Assembly: GCA_003993805.1 (NCBI GenBank)
Contig: RSEF01000002.1
Location: 71,613,555 to 71,677,554, forward strand
Direction of reading: 5' to 3'
From: Himantopus leucocephalus
Taxonomy: Eukaryota > Chordata > Aves > Charadriiformes > Recurvirostridae
DNA: 64,000 bases
Below the pieces are notes generated by a model. The model did not search any database and was not told the origin of the DNA. It saw nothing but the letters and a program-made list of their open reading frames with translations. How positions within the stretch are numbered: position 1 is the stretch's first letter; every line of letters begins with the position of its first letter. Shown piece after piece: positions 27,301-43,014 of this stretch. A program made the position numbers and the translations under genes.

Positions 27301-30300
27301 ATGTTAGCGACAAAAATGTAATTATTCCTAAATGATGGAAACAAGGAACCAGGCGTACTGAATGAACTTTTTTTGAACCTCTATTCATTTCACTTCAGAT
27401 TTTGGCAAAGGGTTTTGCTGGTTTCTATTTTATCCTAACCAGTTTATCCACGTTCCAGACTTTATATGTTCTGTGGCCGTAAAGCTTTCCTGTGGAATTC
27501 ACCCATCGCCACAGAATTGTGCTGGAGAAACCCAGCACGCCTCTGAAAAAGAAGAGAATTTTCTTGCACTCACATGTACAGATAAAGTTGAGAACACGCA
27601 CTGAGCATATGCTGACATAGCTGGCTCTCCATTTTTCAGGCTGCCTTCAACTGCAATCCCAAAAGGTGTGAACTACCTCATCTATCTCAGTTGGGGCTGG
27701 AAGGATTCCCCTCTTCCAGTGCGTAGAATCTGCTGACTTGTACTGTGCCATGGAAATTTGCAATTTTTGCTACCAATTCCCTCTTTTATTGCAGTCGAAT
27801 ACTTTCTTTCCTTTCTCCCAGCTTTGCTAAAGTCTACCTATACAGCTGCCTCTTCCTCTCCAATCGCAGTGGGCACAAATTGAAATACGGGGAACTGTCC
27901 ATTTAAGAGAAAACTTTTGCTGTAAGGGTGATCAGCCACCGGCACACGTTGCCCAGAGAGGGTTTGAAGTCTCCATCCTTGCAGATACGCATAACGCGGC
28001 TGGACAAGGTCCTGGGCAGAGCTGCCCCTGCTTTGAGCAGTGGGTGTGGACTATACCCAGTGGTGTCTTCTCACCTCAGCTGTTTTGTGTCTGGGTAAGT
28101 TTCTCCACAGAGTATGATGTTTGCTGTATTGTAGCATTTTTTTCTTCCTCCACTGTTCCACGGACCCCTCCAGCAACCACCTAGGGACCTAGTGAGCACA
28201 CGCAGGTCAAATCCACAGGTGTCAGCTGACCAACCCATACACTGCCCTACTGCAGCTGGAAAATGATACAGGAGCAAAGCCCTACAAAACCATGAAAGAA
28301 ATTTGCCTGTCTATATGGAAGGGTGCTAAGAGTTTATCAGATTTGTCTGGGTAGGAAGCAGAGAGCTACCTTGATGAATACCTGCCATCTCCACAGCCTG
28401 AAAAAGCTCACAGAGAGGAGGAAAGCTAAAGGAACAAAAATGAGTTTTGGTGCAGGAAGATTAGAGGAGACTGGCAGATGTAGCAGCAGTAATGTGTTGG
28501 CAAGGAGTCTATGGGCCAGGGAGTTGTGTTCATGTCATACTATGACCTCCACAAACAGCTGTCTTGTCTGGATTAATTTCTAGTTCTTCCTACGTCTCAG
28601 TAAGACAAGGCAATGCTGAGACTTGGGTAACGATAACATAAGGCACTTCATTGCCCGCTTTCGACTCCATGCTGCCCACTCGCAGTCCACGTATTCTGCC
28701 ACCATTATGTTTTGCCATAAACTCAGGTGGGATTTGTGTTGGACAGATACAGCCATCTCAAATTTAGAAGCTGAGTATCAGCTACTCATCCAGGCTCCCC
28801 TTACAACAAATGAAAAGAAGCAGACATCTCAAAAGAGCAAGACTTCACTTCCCAGAGTAATTATCTGACACAGGTGGAATAAATACAGTTCCAGAGAGGG
28901 TTGTTACGCACCTAGGTTGCCTTTAATAGCAGTGGAGAACTTTTAGGTACCAAAAATTGGTTAATTAGCATTGTGGTAAGACTATAGGGTTATTGGAACA
29001 GCACTTCCTACGATGGGGCCTCACCTGTTAGCGTCTCCCTGTGCCGTCACAGCACAAACAAACGTGGCATTACAAGTTCAGTTATCTACCACAATGAATG
29101 TTTTTAAGCTACCACATGACACTGGTCACCTGGACTGAAACACTGCAAACTGAAAAGCATATTAACAATTAAACATTTTAGCCATCTAAGAAAAGCCCAA
29201 ACAAATGTTCCGGTATCTCCTGTTGGCTGTAGCTGTCAAAATGAGAGCAAAGGCTGGGCAGCACGCTTTCTATCATTCTCTAAGGTAGGGATCAGAAAGT
29301 ATTTCAGAGTCCCCATCACAAGCATCACAGTGGACCAAAAAAAATTCAAGATATGCTTCATTAACAACTGGAAATGAACGGGGGGCGGGGGGGATATCAA
29401 TCTTCAAACCCATTAAGAAATGAAAGCTACCTGTGAGATACCATGACAGCAAAAGTTCCCAAATTGAACCAAGTGTGAAAATTACTGGAAGACTAGGACA
29501 CAGGTGGGAGTCAGAAATCTTTTTGCCTAATTTTGTCTCTCATGCACTGAAACGACTTCGCCAAATTTTCCATACCCCTTATGCCTTTGTTTCCACATCT
29601 GTAACTCGGATGACAGTTAACCTGTAACATTTACCCCACAAGGATATAGAAAGGCTTGAAGGTTTTTTAAGATTCAAGGTCTGGCTTAGGAAAAACAATT
29701 GTTAAAAACGTGAGCACTCGGGAGACGATCAATAACACCTCTGAACAGTATTTAAAAGTCAGGAAGGGCAGTCTCCAGGCACGGGCCCGTGCAGCAGGAC
29801 CTGAAGCAGTGTGTCCCCAGGGTAATCACTCCGCAGAGCCTGAGACCCGTTTGCCTCCAGCAGCGCACACAGAATCCCTGCAATATTGTGCTGTGAGTCA
29901 ACACCGAAGCGCAAAACAAAACAACTGTGTCCAGACTTCACACAGCTGCAACTTCTTCCACCTAAACCACAAAGGTCAAATAATCTCTTTGATCAGTAGG
30001 AACAAGTGTTCCAGGAGTAACTAATCCATAGAGGAATAAAGCGTAAGAGGACCAGGCTGCCCACAAACGCTACGATGACAGCACAGGTAGGAATTCAGCC
30101 TTAAAGGACGCAGCCTCACCAAGAAATGATGCATCAGGAGCAAACCAGTCCCAGAGAGCACTGAATGTGATGCAATGAAACACATATCACTGCACAGTTA
30201 ATTTACAGTCTCATCTGTTCAAACCTCATCTGTATACAAAAAATAACATGAAAAATAAGGTAATTCAGTTACTATAGTAAAACACTACAATATGAAGTGT

Positions 30301-31228
30301 TAGGTAATGGTGGTGTCCTTAAACTAGACTAGAAGACTCATTTCCTTAAAGACTGTGTTCAAGTGCAAAGCTATCAGTAGCATTAGTACTAACAGTAGGA
30401 ATTTTGTCCCATTTGTAACAGGCCATCATGTTTTCACTACCTGCGATGTAGCTAAACCATGGGAAATACAAGAAAGTTACTGGAATTAGTGAGGGTGCAC
30501 ATGTTTCTGGGTTTCTAGGAAGGCTGAAGTATGAGAATTTCACAGATGTGGGAACTTTTGATAGCATTCCAGTTGAAACAAACTTGTAACAAACCCTGTG
30601 GAGAGGTTCATTCAACAGGATGAGCTAACCAAGAAAATAGTCATTTCTGGCTAGTTGCATCAATATTAACAGCAGCTGTGAACTCAGTAAACAGCTCTGT
30701 TTTCTGGTTGTCAAAGAGCTGCTGAAGCAGATGTGAAACTCATCAAAAATAGGTCACAGGCAGAGAACATGCAAGGGAACGCATCATTATCAGAGTGATC
30801 TGAAAATAAGTAATGCTGGAACATCTCGGTAGTGTTTATAACCCTGAAGCGTACCCAGCACAGAACTGCACCCAACAATAGGCTGCTTCACGTGATTCTT
30901 ACGACAGGACCTTCCACAGACCGTACTGTCTGTGTGAATAAGGGTGCGGCGCTTTCGGCAGCTGAAGTGTCAGACGGAAGAAAAGGTACTGAATTGCACT
31001 CTGCTTTCCCTCGAATTAGATTTTCTGAGAGAGGCTTTCATTCCTGTCTTTTTTCCTCAAACTCTATAATTAACCCAGACTGAGGTATCGCAATGAGCCA
31101 AACAGGGAATTTGCCATGATTTATTTTGCCTTTGCCACTACAAACAGATTACAAGCTCACTCTGTCTCATAGGCAGCCCTCTCACAATAGCCAGTCCTCC
31201 ATGGGCAAGAATCATGGCCAATGCAGCA

Positions 31229-31250
31229 NTCCTCCCCCCCCCCCCCCCCC
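31229..31250. repeat. N next to a poly(C) run
   Basis: A single N at 31229 is followed by tcct and 17 consecutive C. Run length is unreliable. Confidence 0.8.
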
Positions 31251-33356
31251 TTTCTTTTTTCCCTTCCCTTTTTAAAAGCCCAGGGGACCCAATTCCTCAG
31301 AATTCCCCCCATATGGAGATTCACTCAGATCTGCTTCTAGGACTCTTGCACTACTTAAAACACTTAGTTTCCTTTATTATCAGGTATATAAAGGAACAAG
31401 ATTTCACTCTAAAGGGTGCAGGTTAAGAAAAATAACGTACTTGGGCTACAACAGGACTAAACAAGGAACCTACATGTCGTGTCATTCCCTCAGCACGCCT
31501 CCGTGGCTGGCATTCACACAGCACGTGTGAGACTGTCTTTGGCCCAATACCTTCGACAAGCTGAGTCTGAGCCCCATAGCCTGGAGCAGGCTCGAATACT
31601 TCCCACATCAGTCAGTAGCAAGATGAGGACAGACACTCTCCCTTGTCTGGTTGCTTCTACTTCCATTACAACAGCAGGTTTTACCCCTCCTAGACCTAAT
31701 GACATCCTATAATTAAGTAATAAAAGAAAGGACTAGTCAGACACAAAAAAAAAGAGCTATAATTGGCCCCTATGTGTTAAGGTCAACTCATACATTTAAC
31801 TGAGAAAACAGGTCTTCCGTTAAGTGTCCAGCAAATATATCCCTTCATTTAACTAGTAGTGGCTCAAAATAGCGTTTAACGCAGAACCACTAAAGAGACT
31901 TTGCATTATTGGTGTTTCAAACCAGCAACCAAGCTTCCAGAACTTGTCTTCTCTCTGTTGGGGGCGGGGGGGGAGTGGGGGAGAGAGCTCATTCAACAGA
32001 AAAGAAAGCCTTTGTGGCTTACATTCAGTTGGAAGCCTTTGCCAAGAGAAGTTTACATTCATTTTAGCATGGACTTCTTCTAGTCCAGAATCTAGGCTGA
32101 AATGTGGTAGTTGATTACCATGTTAAAACTGGTGAGATAACTATTAATAACAATGATTATTATGTTTAAATGACAACGCTCAAGGGGTTTTTTTTTAAGC
32201 TAGTGGGCTTTTGTTATTGTTCACCTAAGCAACAACTCATAAATACTCTTATTCCTATAGCTACAGGTGTGAATCTTCGGAGGCTGAAGCACGATGCTGC
32301 ACTATGCTCTTTTGAAGAACAGTTTCTAGAGAAGGAGGCTGCAGAGAGAGAGAATAGAAAGCTGTTACTTCCCTATGAGGACATAAAAGGATCATTTCGT
32401 TCTTTCAGAAGAAATCAGGCTGCGTACTTGCACTCGGTTCTTGGCCAGATTGTTCCCCTGGCTCCTTGTGGGGCAGCACATGAAATGCCTTTGGCTGCTG
32501 TTCTTTGACTGCCGGGGGTGCTTTCATTCCAGCGGCGGTGCAAGTAGCATGGGTGGATAGGGACAGGAGCCGATTTAAACTTTTGCTGACGAACCGTTTC
32601 AGAAGATACTTTCTGTCCCTACAGGTTGCAGTTCACGCTAAAGCTCTCACTTCCAAAAACAGAACAACACGCGTTTCTACCAAGTAAATATAATGCAGAC
32701 AAATTAGATGGTAACAATTTCAGGAAAACTGGGCAGAAATTCAGTTTATGCAAGGCTTTCCAAATGTTCCATGTTTGCAGAATAAAGATGAAAACTCTTT
32801 GTAGTTTGAACTTGTCTATTTGGCTTATTGTTCCTTTTTGGCCTGAACAGAACTTTTATGTATATGAATTCTGATTTAATCCAGCAAACCCAAATAAATC
32901 CCAATGCAAACATGGGATTGTCAGCTCTCAAGGTTTGCCTCAGAATTTGGGGCTTCTGACATTTGAACTCTGGTTTCTCAAGTTGCTTTGAGACGCATTC
33001 AGACTGGACTCAAAGTGAATTCCATAAATGCCTTCCCTGGATTTTTATTGACTTAGTGACAGAGAAATCCTTCCTCAAAAGACAACTCATCAACTGTTAG
33101 TCATCAGATCCTCAGTTACAGTCAGACACCGAGTTACCTTTTGTACTGTAATCTGTTGATAGATTGTTTAAACTGATGCTTACCCCAAATTTCCACTAGC
33201 TGCAGCATGTTTTGAAAATTTGAAATGGCTTACTTCAACTTGCCTGCAATGATCTGTGTATGTCTGGTAGGAAGCATAAGGAAGTGAATGATTAATCACA
33301 TTCTTCCTAGTAATTTAGAAGTGTTGATGGATGCCAGGAAACATTGTAATGAGTAC

Positions 33357-33392
33357 TAAAAAAAAAAAANTACAAAAAAAAAAAAAAAAAAA
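33357..33392. repeat. Poly(A) tract with an internal N
   Basis: A runs flank an N at 33370 with a short tac interruption. The pattern fits a homopolymer joined across a contig end. Confidence 0.8.
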
Positions 33393-35480
33393 GCGGCAAT
33401 ACATTTGAAGCCTTACTGTTGATTTCAATAGAAGCATCAAAGTAATGAAGTCTGCTAATTAGACATTACCTTTTAAAAAAATAAATAACAATAGATACAT
33501 TTCATGCACTGTCCGTATTTGTGGGCAGAAATCTCAAGTTGAGCACATACGACTATAGCACACAATCATTCATCATCACAGCAATCCCAGCAGCTTTATC
33601 TCAAAATTGGTAATGAACATAGACATACACGCAGTCAAACAACTTCTGTTCAATAGACATCTTTCAGCCTCTCATTTACTAAGCAGCACTGTACTTCAAA
33701 TGTTTACTTTGGTGAAATAATATATTTCTGGTTTTTCCTGTCATCTTGAACTATAAGGCTGTGTAAGGCACTGCCTTTATTCTGTGATGTGGTTCACACG
33801 ATCTTTCGGACAGATCAAAGGGGAAGTTGCACCTTTGCTTGTTGGGGAAAAAAACATGCCACGTTTCATTCAATTACTTTGAAAGTGTTATAGGCTGTTA
33901 ATTATGTACACCAAAAAACTGTTACTTAAGGTTGAGGATTTCCTCCAAAACAATTCAAAGAGATTTTGTTGCTCTACTCAGACTATATTAATTTCAAGCC
34001 CATATTTTCTAGAATTGCTTGGCTTAATAGCCATACCAAGTCTCATGTCCAACATGGACTGCATATTTCCATGAATTTGAACAAACTGAGTTTTAGAGTA
34101 TATGCTATAGACAGCTAACAGGAAAACCAGAAAGCCAGAAACTCAGAAGAAAAGTACTTTTTTCTTTCCCCTCTCACAAATGCTCAAAACTAAGTAGGAA
34201 AGCTCTGATGTTACTCTCTCTGGTGTCTGTGATCTTATATAGGGATGGCATTAAAAAAAAAGACATAGCAAAACCATTTTTAAGGCAAATAGTTGTCTGT
34301 TGAATTTAAAGCTTCCATCAAAACACTTAGAAACCAGTAACATTTCCCTACAAAGTGTGACAAACTGGGGAAAAAAAACATCAGGAGGGACTATTATTAC
34401 CATTGGAAATATTATTCCCTAATTGGAAATATCACTAGAAACATTCATGAAGAAGGAAGGAATTCAGAAGGAATTCCAGAATATTCAACTGCATTGGCTG
34501 CAGAATTGAAGCCTACTGAAGCCTAAAGCCGAAACACAAATTTGACAAATGATGAGATTCCCTTAGGGCTCACATTTAGGGGCAAAACACCAAAGGACCA
34601 CATAACCACGATGCTGAAAGGCATTCAGCTGGAGATACTTATATCTGCCCTGTGTAGGTAGTCACATGGCAAGTCAGTGTTTAACAGGGTTAAGTATACA
34701 ATGTGCAACTGGTAAGTCTGCTCTTATTTCAGAAGTGGGAAACAGAAAAGGATCAAAGAAATAAACTTTAACTGGAAACTACAAGTTTACGCTAACTGCA
34801 TTTGAAGCTATAAATTAAGAAATTGTTCAGAGTTCTGTCAAATTTATTGTAATATCTGAATTACGTACTAAGACCCTGCAAAAACAAAGCAGTTTAAAAT
34901 AAATTTAATGCGAAAGCCATGAGGTCCATGTCAGGACCAGAGCCAGAATACTGGGAGAATTTTCAGAGGAGTATACATTGAGATTAAAATAAAAACAAAA
35001 GCCAAACTATAAGCAGCATTAAAAACACCCCCACCAGGCATCCCACCCACCCTCCAGCATCACTTTTCATTCTTTTCAGAGGTGAATGTTCCCTTTTTTT
35101 CAGAACAAAAACATTCACAGGTTGTTCACACCAACCATAATAACCTATACGAATGTTACCGATTAAAATTAAGGACAGTAAGCAGCCAGAACACTAGTTC
35201 GATATTTGAGACACCTCCCTGCTGTTCTGTGGCTCTCCTATATAAATTGTTCAGTTCTTCACATCCATCACCTGGGGGTAGCGGGGCTGCCCATGTCATG
35301 TTGGCAACAGCCAGGTTTGCCAAAGCTCAGTATCAGGGACAGAGGAGTACCTACCCCACCGGACAAGTGTGTCGTGTGTGTGTCCATCCCTGCACAAGTC
35401 TACAGAAGATGAAAGGAACCTCAAAGAGTAATGGGGGAAAAAAGAAAGCACCCTCTTCCTTGTATTATGACAAGAGATTT

Positions 35481-35510
35481 ATACACACACACACACATAT
35501 ACACACACAA
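35481..35510. repeat. (CA)n microsatellite
   Basis: Two blocks of AC units are separated by a TATA interruption. It is likely polymorphic. Confidence 0.85.
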
Positions 35511-38079
35511 ATTTGCATCTTTCTTATCCCTCTATTACTTACTAAGACTTTGTGGTTGAGGAACATGATCAGGTAAAAAGTGAGCTTATCATTATGAGGA
35601 AATAGTTCTATTTGGGAACTATTAAGCACCCATTTTTTTTGGTCCTTTCTTCCACACTCTTCCCCTGCACAGCACTGTTGCTCTGAAGCTGTACCTTTAC
35701 AGGTCAAGTTCCAGCCCTTTTCCTTGAGATTAAACACAAAAACACTCCAGCGGCAGTGTTTGAATAAAATCCAAGGGTAATAAAAAGCCACTTCCCCATT
35801 GCAGCATCTGCATTTGCTAAAATAAATTACTAAAACCCAGCATAAAGCACCAGGTAAAAGTGGTTACGCTGTTAAAATGTTCCAGGCAGATGTGCCGCTA
35901 CTCTAAATGTCAACACAGAGACAGAAGATTTTTAAGCTGCAGATAAAATTAAAGATGAATTGTTGCGCCTGGTGGGTTACACAACGATATGCCGATAGGA
36001 AAAAGAAATCATCATCCAGATGGCTGGGACCCTACAAACGTCAATGCAGGGCTCAGCATGTGGCAAGAGGACAAGCTAAACGAAATTCCCAGAAAGATGT
36101 ATATGAATACATCAAATCCACTTTAGTGAAAGAGTATCTTAACTCTGTATATGAATAGCTAGCAGTACAAGGAAGATCTTTGGTCCTCCGAGTAAAGAGA
36201 GGTCAGAGATACTGTCTGTGCCCTCTTGGGTAAGACCTAGCTCACACCTGTGGCTGCCATCTTGCAGTCCTGTTCTGCAGACCAGAGCAGTGACAGCAGA
36301 GGTGGCCAAAGCAGCATAAAACACCAGCAGAGGACCCATGGCTGAAGCACGATTACGGTATACGCGCATGTTCCTGTGTGATCTCTTATGCGCACGTGGA
36401 AGCAACACAGGGTCAATTGTGCACGTTGCTTTGTACTGCATCTTCTGTAATGCTCCCACAGAAGAAAAAAAAAAAATTATACATTAAAGGGACAGACCAG
36501 AAAGCACATTTTCGATTGTCCCATGAAACATTTAACTCAGCCTGAGAGTTGTAGGTTAGGCTGCCTCCAGTCTTCCCATCTCCTCTGGCTTCAGCAACAG
36601 CCAATGCCCTTCCATACCGCACATCCTTAAGAGCTCCCCTGGGATCAAAGCGTTCCGCCTGACCTGAAGGGTGCAAACGAGGTCCACCTTCCCACAGAGA
36701 ACGAGCACTGCAGGGCAGCTAGGAGCAGGAGGAACTGAGAAGTGACAGATTACCATTCGTAGCTGTCAGCCTGCCCTTTTCAGCACTGGAGCGTAACAGA
36801 TTTACACAGACTGGTTGTTCTGTCCAAAAAGAGGAGGAGCGACTTGTCAGAACACCCTAAAATCCACTTGCAACCCAATTAACGTCCCCACCACTGCCCC
36901 TATGCAAGGCAAGGCAGACCTTCAGGATAGATGCGCTGACTTGACACCTGCTGACCATCAGCGAGGGAACTTACTTCCCCTCACAGCGTGTGGATGCTTC
37001 TGTTTCACAAGAGACGCACAATCGATCGTATCGACTGAAGGCTCTGCAAGCAGCATCTGGATGCTCAGCCTGGACAGTGGGGGACGGGAACAACCTGGAG
37101 CATACATACCCCCCCTGAGACCTGAGGCTCATCTTGCTTGCAAGAGAAGCAAATTCCAAAGAAAGCAGCACACAAAAAGTATGTTTGTTGTAACCTTTGC
37201 TATGAGAAGTCTTGTTGAAATTTATATCCGTGCAGAAGAAAAAAAATAGATATTCATGACTTCCTTTTTAATGTGCTAGAGACTAATTGAACAGAGATAG
37301 CCTTCTTCAAGCCCTAAGCAACACTTTATGGCACGAGGGATATAGATTCACTTTAATTTTATTAGTTAGCTACTTGAAATAAGGTGATTGAGGAAGAGGT
37401 TTTATCTAAGGATAAAAGCTCAGCTATTTTTTCCTCTAATATATCGCGTTGCTGTAAGGATGCCAGCCTGGAAAAAACCTACACTATAATAAATGTAGGA
37501 AATCATTGGGAGCGTTTCTAAGTGCGTGCTGCAGGCATTCAGAGTAGATATAATCACTACATGTCACGCTGGGAACTATCTGCTACTCGCATCCACGTTG
37601 GCGCAGCAAACTCTGAAACATGCAGGTAAATTAGAGAGAATACAGAAAGGGGCAGTAAGACTGAAAGGGTTTGGAAAACATTAATGAAAAGGAAAAGTTA
37701 AAACAATTGTTTAGTCAGAGAAAGAGAGAAGCAATAAGAGATGATAACAGGTTTCCACGATGTAAAAGGTAGGTTTTTTTTAAACACGGAAAGACTTTAC
37801 ACGACCCTTTGTTCACGTGCTACCTTGAACGTAATTTTCAGTAAAGAGGATTTAGTTAAATATTAGGGGGAAAACCTTTCTAACTGTAGGTATAATTAAA
37901 CAGCAGACTCAGCTCCTCAGGTGGTCATGGTATCCTGCTCATCGGAGGGTTTTAAGTCAGAAATTCATCTGTTGGGAGAGTTTAAGTACAGATCCTGCCT
38001 AAAACCTGGTGACGTGCAAGATGACTTCCTGAAGGGCACTCTGGTCTTGCGTTTCAGCGGTGCTTCATAACTTAGATAG

Positions 38080-39440
<1,361 letters not shown>

Positions 39441-41087
39441 TTTTCAAACCATATCCTGCTATACTTTACAGTAATACCTTGTAATATTTAGACTCTTCAT
39501 CTGCCAGGACCTGTTGCTTGTAAAGCGATTTTGACAGTATCAAACCACCAGGAACACTCATGTAACAAAGTTAAAACCAGGTAGTCAAAGTGAACATTCC
39601 AACCTGGAGTTTCAATTCTATTTTTAATTTGTATCTTCTGATAATTAAAATTCAGCTCGGGCTGGTTTTTCATTTTCATTTAAAGTTTACACACTTTTGA
39701 AAGCCATCAGGTGCTCACTTCTGCTCTGGAAACATTCCCACATTTGCCTGTGTTTTCTCCTCAGCAAGACCTAACCCTGCTTGGCTGCTTCGTTGAAACC
39801 CGCCACGTTGAACTGCCTGCCTCGGCGTGAGGGACAGGAGGAGGTTTAGTCAGCTTGATACTGAAGGTGTTTCGCCCCCCACCCCGGGTCACATTGCATG
39901 CCGGACTGCGATCTTGCAGCTAGTTGTTTTCTGCTAATGACTCCCGTGGGGCTGGAGGCATGAGCCTACCAATAAAATTTGAATATGATCATCATTCCAT
40001 TATGCAAGAGAGTATAGCTTCCCTGCGAATTAATTTAGCTGTTTAAACAAGCACAAACCTCACAGAATGTTTATCCTCTGAACCAGCTCTAGAGTAATCA
40101 GCGATACCAACTTCCTCAAAGAGATTCAAGGACGGCAGACTAAAACAATACAAAAACCTCTACTGATTTCCAAATTCCAACCCGTAGGGGGTCACCTAAC
40201 TGAGGAAAAAGTTACTTGTTACCAGCTCTACATGGAAAGAAAGAAACACACACAAGTCCACTCCAACTGGCAGAGGGAACTGCAAACACTGAATAGTTTC
40301 AGCTTCCTGCTCTGGCAGCATCTTTGTCTCACCAAGCCAAGTCCCCCCTCACCATCCTCACTCCCAGAGGTCCAAGATTCAAGCAAACATATCTGGAATA
40401 TCTGACAGTATTTATTTAGTTTAGGAAAGAAACAGAGTCTTCAAAACAGCTCATGTTTCCAGTTTAATTTTTCAATTTAAAAACAGTCCTTTTTTCATGG
40501 TCATGACCGCATCAAGCTAAGCTGCCTATACAACCCCTATGTAACCCATTCTAAAGGAGTACAGTGGCATCCTGTTCCCCCCCAGGAGGATCACATGAGA
40601 ACCAGGGAGCTGCCTTACAGCTGCAAGGCAGGAAAGTTTCAGCCTGCGTTTCATGCTTTCAGCACTGCAGCTGCCACCCCCGTTTTGCAGAGTTCGTTTC
40701 TTACAAACACTGTGCAACAAGCTCACCTCATCTCCTATTTTCAAGGTCTTCCTAAAGAAGATGCGTTTGAGAATCTGCCTATGTACAACTTAAAAATCAC
40801 AGTTTGATTTACCCTATTTAAGAATACCTGTACCCTGTCATTTCCCAACTCCGATTTACTTTGCATGCTCTCTGCCGAGTGCTGCCCTCATGCCTACCGT
40901 AATAAAGGGGTCCTCCTTAAGTGCAGAGCCAACCAAAGGTTCTTTACAGACAAACCAATCTGGGCAAGTAGACACACCCTTCATTTGGGGGTTCACTACA
41001 GTCTCTAACTCTAAAGAGCACTCAAAATTGGCAAGAAAGCTAAGATGAGGAAAAACATGTAGATGTTGTATCGCATAGCCTGGATCT
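39441..41087. other. Gene-free stretch, ~1.6 kb
   Basis: Ordinary AT-leaning sequence right of the CpG island. I see no exon, repeat family or RNA gene in it. Confidence 0.55.
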
Positions 41088-41475
41088 GTGTATTCCATAG
41101 AATAGTTTGGGCTGGTTAGATAGTCCAACCCTCCTGCCATGGGCAGGAGCATCTTCAACTACACCAGGTTGCTCAGAGCACTGTCCAACCTGGCCTTGAA
41201 TGTTGCATCTATCACCTCTGGGGGCAACCTGTTCCAGTGTTTCACCACCCTTGCTTTGAAAAAATTTCTTCCTTCTATCTAGTAAAAAATCCACCCTCTC
41301 TTAGTTTAAAACCATTACCCCTTGTCCTGTCACTACAGGACCTGCTAAATGTTTGTCATTCCTGTAGGCCCCCTTTAAGTACTGAAAGGCCACAAATAAG
41401 GTCTCCCCAGAGCCTTCTCTTCTCCAAGCTGAACAACCCCAACTCTCTCAGCCTATTTCTTATGCTTCCAAAAGA
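41088..41475 (-). mobile_element. CR1 LINE 3' fragment, minus orientation
   Basis: The reverse complement is the conserved 3' end of CR1. On the plus strand it begins attccatagaatagtttggg and continues through tccaaccctcctgccatggg, the block holding caacctgttccagtgtttca, and tctccaagctgaacaacccc. Only about 390 bp of 3' UTR is present, so the copy is heavily 5'-truncated and has no coding capacity. Confidence 0.93.
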
Positions 41476-42914
41476 CTGGTTCTGAAAGTCTCAGAGCCTA
41501 CAGGTTTGGTTGCTTTCACTACCATTTGTCTATGAAGAACTGTAAATACAGAGTGTCACCTCCTTGTAGCTCTGAGGGAACTTGCACTTAAAGCAACTGG
41601 GAGATCCTCACTACTTCAGCACTACTACTGGGAGCCTAAAAAGCCTAAAGAACTATCCGCCCAGGGAAAAAACTAGACCTGTGGCCTGCTCAGATGTGGG
41701 AAGTTAAGAAATGTAATGGCACAATATATGAAACTGAATGACAGCAGCTTGATCAACACCCAGGCAGGAGGACCTCCATCAGGACTTTGAGTGGAAAAAC
41801 AAATGATAACACATGAATCGCCAACAGATGGCATTTTACAACCAAAGTCAAGTCCCACCGATGTCAGTTTGACATAGAGAAGGCAGAGCTGTCTTGGCAT
41901 TGAGTGCCAGAGACCCTACAGCATTCCTTCATCTTCCAGTTCTCAATAAATGAGAAAACTCCAGCCACATAGCTCTCAACTTTTTACAACTTACAGACCT
42001 CAGCATTTTTTAAAGAGGCGCTGACTCCTGCAGAGTAGATTTAAACCCCATGATAAGATTTTTGCTTCTCTTATTTACATTTAGCAGATCCTTCAGCAAT
42101 CATCCCAGACCTTCAGAAGTCTACAGGCCACAAGTTAAATACTTTCCCAGACACAAGTATATGCTTCATAGCCTGGAAAAAACCTAGCACAACCAGGCGG
42201 GCAGCCAGAGCCAGTCNTTTTTTTTTTTTTTTTTTTTGGGTGTGTGACTGGCATGACTTAACTGCATCCCTTTTATTTGCTTACATGAGGTGCTCCTGTG
42301 ACAGAACAGGAAGGGATTTACAGAGAGATGTTACATATCTGCTCAGCTCTTTCCTATCATCTGTGTCATGCTGGCATAGTGCCCTGCAGAAAGCACCAGA
42401 GCTTATCTGTTTGCATCCTTTGCTAGCAGTAGATTGCCAGTCAGTGCAGAATATGCCCTCAGGTGTATTAACGTGCTCTTCAGCGGCGATGCTCAGGGTA
42501 TGTTGTACTATGATTCTGTAAGCGAATCTTTGTGATGTCATGGATGCTACTCATTTATGTTTGAATTAGTGTATCAATATTTATGCCTGCATGTCTGAAT
42601 ATGAAATGGAGACAGATTTATATAATACTTACCAAAGTACATACTGCTTTAGGAGAGGTATAAACAGTTAAGTGACTGAAACAATTAATTTAAAGTTTAC
42701 ACACATCTCTTCGGCTGTTCGCATTCACTTAAGGACCATGCAGTGAGAAGCGGTTATGCAGACTGAAGTGCATGCCCTCGTTATTCCAGCTGAGTCCAGT
42801 CTGTATCTGTGCTCACCCCAGTTCCCCGCAGAATTTCTTCGTTCTCCTGCTCCGCAGACACATATTGAAGTGATTTCCAACACTTTATTGCAGGGACTTG
42901 TGTGACAAGGAAGG
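41476..42914. other. Gene-free stretch up to the assembly gap
   Basis: No gene supported. It contains a single N at 42217 followed by 20 T, another homopolymer ambiguity. Confidence 0.55.
42217..42237. repeat. N plus a poly(T) run
   Basis: An N at 42217 followed by exactly 20 T, then ggg. It matches the other N-homopolymer junctions in the window. Confidence 0.8.
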
Positions 42915-43014
42915 NNNNNNNNNNNNNNNNNNNNNNNNNNNNNNNNNNNNNNNNNNNNNNNNNNNNNNNNNNNNNNNNNNNNNNNNNNNNNNNNNNNNNN
43001 NNNNNNNNNNNNNN
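42915..43014. other. Assembly gap, 100 N
   Basis: Exactly 100 N, the conventional size for a gap of unknown length. CR1 sequence begins immediately to its right, so the missing piece probably includes the rest of that repeat. Confidence 0.98.

Larger units (their letters stand above)
19717..38079. other. Gene-free stretch, ~18.4 kb
   Basis: No exon chain is supported on either strand. Contents noted are homopolymer tracts with single Ns (23449, 24299, 31229, 33370), a CA microsatellite at 35481-35510, G-rich patches near 29380-29392 and 31963-31982, and one Glu/Lys/Arg-rich open frame at about 32260-32508. Most open frames are short and of random composition. Confidence 0.55.

Noticed and set aside
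35082..35576. 164-codon plus-strand frame
   Set aside because: It runs through the CA microsatellite (His-Thr repeats) and has no family resemblance.
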